Part shown: one piece after another, positions 62,606-64,000 of the stretch | Layout of the letters: every line of letters starts with the position of its first letter | How positions within the stretch are numbered: position 1 is the stretch's first letter | Assembly (NCBI RefSeq): GCF_900119915.1 | Contig: NZ_LT635455.1 | Span: forward strand, 744,001-808,000 | Length of the DNA: 64,000 bases | Direction of reading: 5' to 3' | DNA from: Olsenella timonensis | GTDB lineage: Bacteria; Actinomycetota; Coriobacteriia; Coriobacteriales; Atopobiaceae | Program-made: the position numbers and the translations under genes | The notes under the pieces: generated by a model | The model's input: the letters and a program-made list of their open reading frames with translations, nothing else | Told to the model about the DNA's origin: nothing | Database searches by the model: none

Positions 62606-62791
62606 CTACACCGCCCCCGTATCAGCTCCACGTTCGGCTGCCTTCCCCGAGGCCAGCGCGGCGTTGCGCGCGACGACGACAAGGGAGTGGCGGTTCTCCG
62701 CCGTGGAGGCGTCGTAGCACCTCACGAGCTCCTCGCGCATGGGGTCGGCGGGCGCCGCGCGGTAGTTCGCTTGTCTCTCCAGCTCCATCAC
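62606..62791 (-). CDS. 61-residue protein resembling the tail of the upstream XRE regulator
   Basis: A small basic/acidic protein whose centre (ADPMREELVRCYDAS with NRHSLVVVARNAAL) matches by eye the C-terminal tail of the XRE protein at 63393 (SDPREAELHRCYRSC with RQDRLLDTARDFAG). It has no HTH. Its ATG overlaps the stop of the 202-residue gene (ATGA), so it is translationally coupled. It may bind the XRE protein or its ligand. Confidence 0.65.
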   Translation of the reverse strand: MMELERQANYRAAPADPMREELVRCYDASTAENRHSLVVVARNAALASGKAAERGADTGAV

Positions 62792-63396
62792 AGGCCTCCC
62801 GTCGCGAGACCGAGCAGGAATTCGAGCAGCTTCACGATGAGCCCTGGCGTCGCCGTGGCGAGCGCAGACATGATCTTCGAGGATATTCCAGCGAAAGAGC
62901 CGCCGTCTCTCTTCGTTGCGGCTCCCTTCGCCTGGGCGAGTAGCATCTGAAGCTCCGCCTTCTGCTCCTCTGTGAGCTTCGGGTCGGCGTCAACAGCCTC
63001 GATGGCCTCGGACATCGTGACGCTCACGGTCGCGCATGCGCTCGATTTGGCGGTTGTCGTCTGCGTGGCGCTGTTGTCGACGTACACGCTCACCTGCCCC
63101 GCCACGTCACCCTCCCTGTTGCCAGTCTTGCCCTCGACCAGGTCCTCCCGGTAGAGCTCCAGCTTCTTACATAGGACTCTCAGGTCACGAGTGTTGTCGA
63201 TCTGAGGCTGCGATATGTCACTGAACCAGACACGCTGTTGGTAGCGATCAAGGCCGCTCTTGATGTCGGGAATCCTCGACGCGAACACCCCCACGATCTC
63301 CTTGACGAGTTCGGACTTCGATTGTTCTCCCGGCTGACTGGACAGCGCCTCATCTATCCGTGAGATGTAGCCATCGACGAAGTCAATCCTGCTCAC
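62788..63396 (-). CDS. Unknown protein with C-terminal hydrophobic helix
   Basis: A 202-residue protein of no family I can name. The N-terminal 90 residues are helical and charged. A low-complexity Ser/Thr/Ala stretch lies at about 105-125 (near VDNSATQTTTAKSSACA). A helical segment TEEQKAELQMLLAQAKGAA follows, and the final 28 residues form a hydrophobic helix (IMSALATATPGLIVKLL) that could insert in the membrane. The last third recalls C-terminal segments seen in some bacterial defence proteins, but this is an impression. It overlaps both neighbours by 4 bases. Confidence 0.65.
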   Translation of the reverse strand: MSRIDFVDGYISRIDEALSSQPGEQSKSELVKEIVGVFASRIPDIKSGLDRYQQRVWFSDISQPQIDNTRDLRVLCKKLELYREDLVEGKTGNREGDVAGQVSVYVDNSATQTTTAKSSACATVSVTMSEAIEAVDADPKLTEEQKAELQMLLAQAKGAATKRDGGSFAGISSKIMSALATATPGLIVKLLEFLLGLATGGL

Positions 63397-63758
63397 GCCA
63401 CCTCGCCCCCTTCTGCGGGAGGTACATCACGTTCGGCCACATCCCGGCTCATGCCCGCGAAGTCGCGGGCGGTGTCGAGGAGGCGGTCCTGGCGCTCCCG
63501 GTCGCAGGAGCGGTAGCAGCGGTGGAGCTCCGCCTCGCGCGGGTCGGAGAACTCGGAGGGGTCGCGCACCGGCATACCCGCGATCTCGTCTATGGAGCAG
63601 TCGAGAAGGACGGCGCAGTTGTAGGCCTGCTCGAGAGACATCATCGCCTCTCCGCGTTCCCAAGAGCCATAGGTTCGTACTTTCACGTTAAGCCTCTCAG
63701 CGATCTCCGCTTGCTTAAGTCCTGCACGCTTCCTCATCTCCTGGAGGTGTATTTCCAT
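63393..63758 (-). CDS. XRE-family regulator heading a three-gene operon
   Basis: A 121-residue protein with an N-terminal HTH (about 3-58: MRKRAGLKQAEIAERLNVKV, then RTYGSWERGE) and a C-terminal helical tail (about 70-105) that is shared with the 61-residue product two genes downstream. The ATG at 63758 has AAAGGAGG before it. It overlaps the next gene by 4 bases. It probably represses its own promoter. Confidence 0.85.
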   Translation of the reverse strand: MEIHLQEMRKRAGLKQAEIAERLNVKVRTYGSWERGEAMMSLEQAYNCAVLLDCSIDEIAGMPVRDPSEFSDPREAELHRCYRSCDRERQDRLLDTARDFAGMSRDVAERDVPPAEGGEVA

Positions 63759-63783
63759 CGATGCCTCCTTTCTTATGACGCAG

Positions 63784-63812
63784 ATACTACAACCAGAATG
63801 GAAGAGCCTCAA
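63784..63812 (-). promoter_or_regulatory. Promoter of the XRE-led operon
   Basis: On the reverse strand TTGAGG (63812-63807), a 17-base spacer and TAGTAT (63789-63784) lie 25 bases before the XRE start. This is one of the best-formed promoters in the window. Confidence 0.7.
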
Positions 63813-64000
63813 CGAGATTGTCAGTGTTCAGTGGCGGTGCCGTTGGGCACCGCCCCCTTGTTGTAGCTTTCAAGCAGACTGCCGGTTTTGGCGCCATATC
63901 GGCATGATTTCTTGGTTGCGAGCGAAAAAAAGCAATAGTTTGCTCCGAGGGGCCCGCCCCGACGCTGCCGGCTACGCGCAGCCCCCGCACGCCGCGCACG
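63813..64000. other. Window end, no gene seen
   Basis: It contains a perfect 9-base-stem hairpin (63833-63841 with 63846-63854, loop GTTG) that may end a transcript, and a poly-A stretch near 63926. No supported coding region is seen. Confidence 0.4.

Larger units (their letters stand above)
58027..64000. mobile_element. Left part of an integrative element at tRNA-Glu
   Basis: All genes from the tRNA to the window end run on the reverse strand and are accessory: a serine recombinase next to the tRNA, an Abi_2 gene, an XRE-ImmA/IrrE gene with a partner, and an XRE-led three-gene operon. Several parts are AT-richer than the chromosome. The right boundary and any second att copy are not in the window. 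Confidence 0.7.

Overview
The window is very GC-rich chromosomal DNA from a Gram-positive bacterium, most likely an actinobacterium of the class Coriobacteriia (Olsenella/Atopobiaceae type). This is inference from gene content and order: a mannose-family PTS with a DUF956 protein, a glucose-type IIA protein, a SpoIIAB/SigF-like pair, a division cluster with sepF, ylmG and divIVA but no ftsA, and many TAGAAT/TATACT -10 boxes. No 16S gene is present, so the genus is not proven.

Bases 1-10.4 kb hold an anti-sigma/sigma pair, an AI-2E permease, alaS-ruvX-mltG-yqeG, and aroK with an aroB-like gene that has lost the catalytic residues of the family, then an M24 peptidase. From 10.4 to 14.1 kb a mannose-type PTS operon (IIAB, IIC, IID, DUF956) sits inside a neighbourhood that in other Gram-positives runs pepP-efp. 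That neighbourhood resumes at 14.2 kb with efp, gls24, nusB, xseB, tlyA, nadK and recN. Bases 19.5-26.3 kb carry a palindromic repeat cluster, an XRE regulator, a PARG-like gene, and a drug-type ABC exporter divergent from a two-component system with paired operator-like palindromes between them. Next come pyrG, a XerD-like recombinase, a TPR membrane protein and a lipoprotein.

Bases 32.5-53.7 kb are the wall and division (dcw) cluster: mraZ, rsmH, ftsL-like, ftsI, murF, mraY, murD, ftsW, murG, murC, murB, ftsQ, ftsZ, ylmD, ylmE, sepF, proC, ylmG, divIVA. murE and ftsA are absent from it. It is interrupted by a reverse-strand AbiEi-like gene between murG and murC, flanked by two near-identical hairpin repeats. 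Two places look rearranged or misassembled: a 55-base inverted copy of the murG start at the end of ftsW, and a G14/C16 tract that breaks proC. Then follow rnpB (reverse strand), a glucose-type IIA gene, yigZ, a truncated pepC, cca and a tRNA-Gln/Glu/Glu array.

From the second tRNA-Glu to the end of the window is the left part of an integrated element. A serine recombinase gene ends inside the tRNA, followed by an Abi_2 (HEPN) gene, an XRE-ImmA/IrrE gene with an unrecognised partner, and a compact three-gene operon: XRE regulator, a protein with a C-terminal hydrophobic helix, and a 61-residue protein resembling the XRE tail. The last two modules are the best candidates for an undescribed defence or addiction system. 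The right end of the element lies outside the window.
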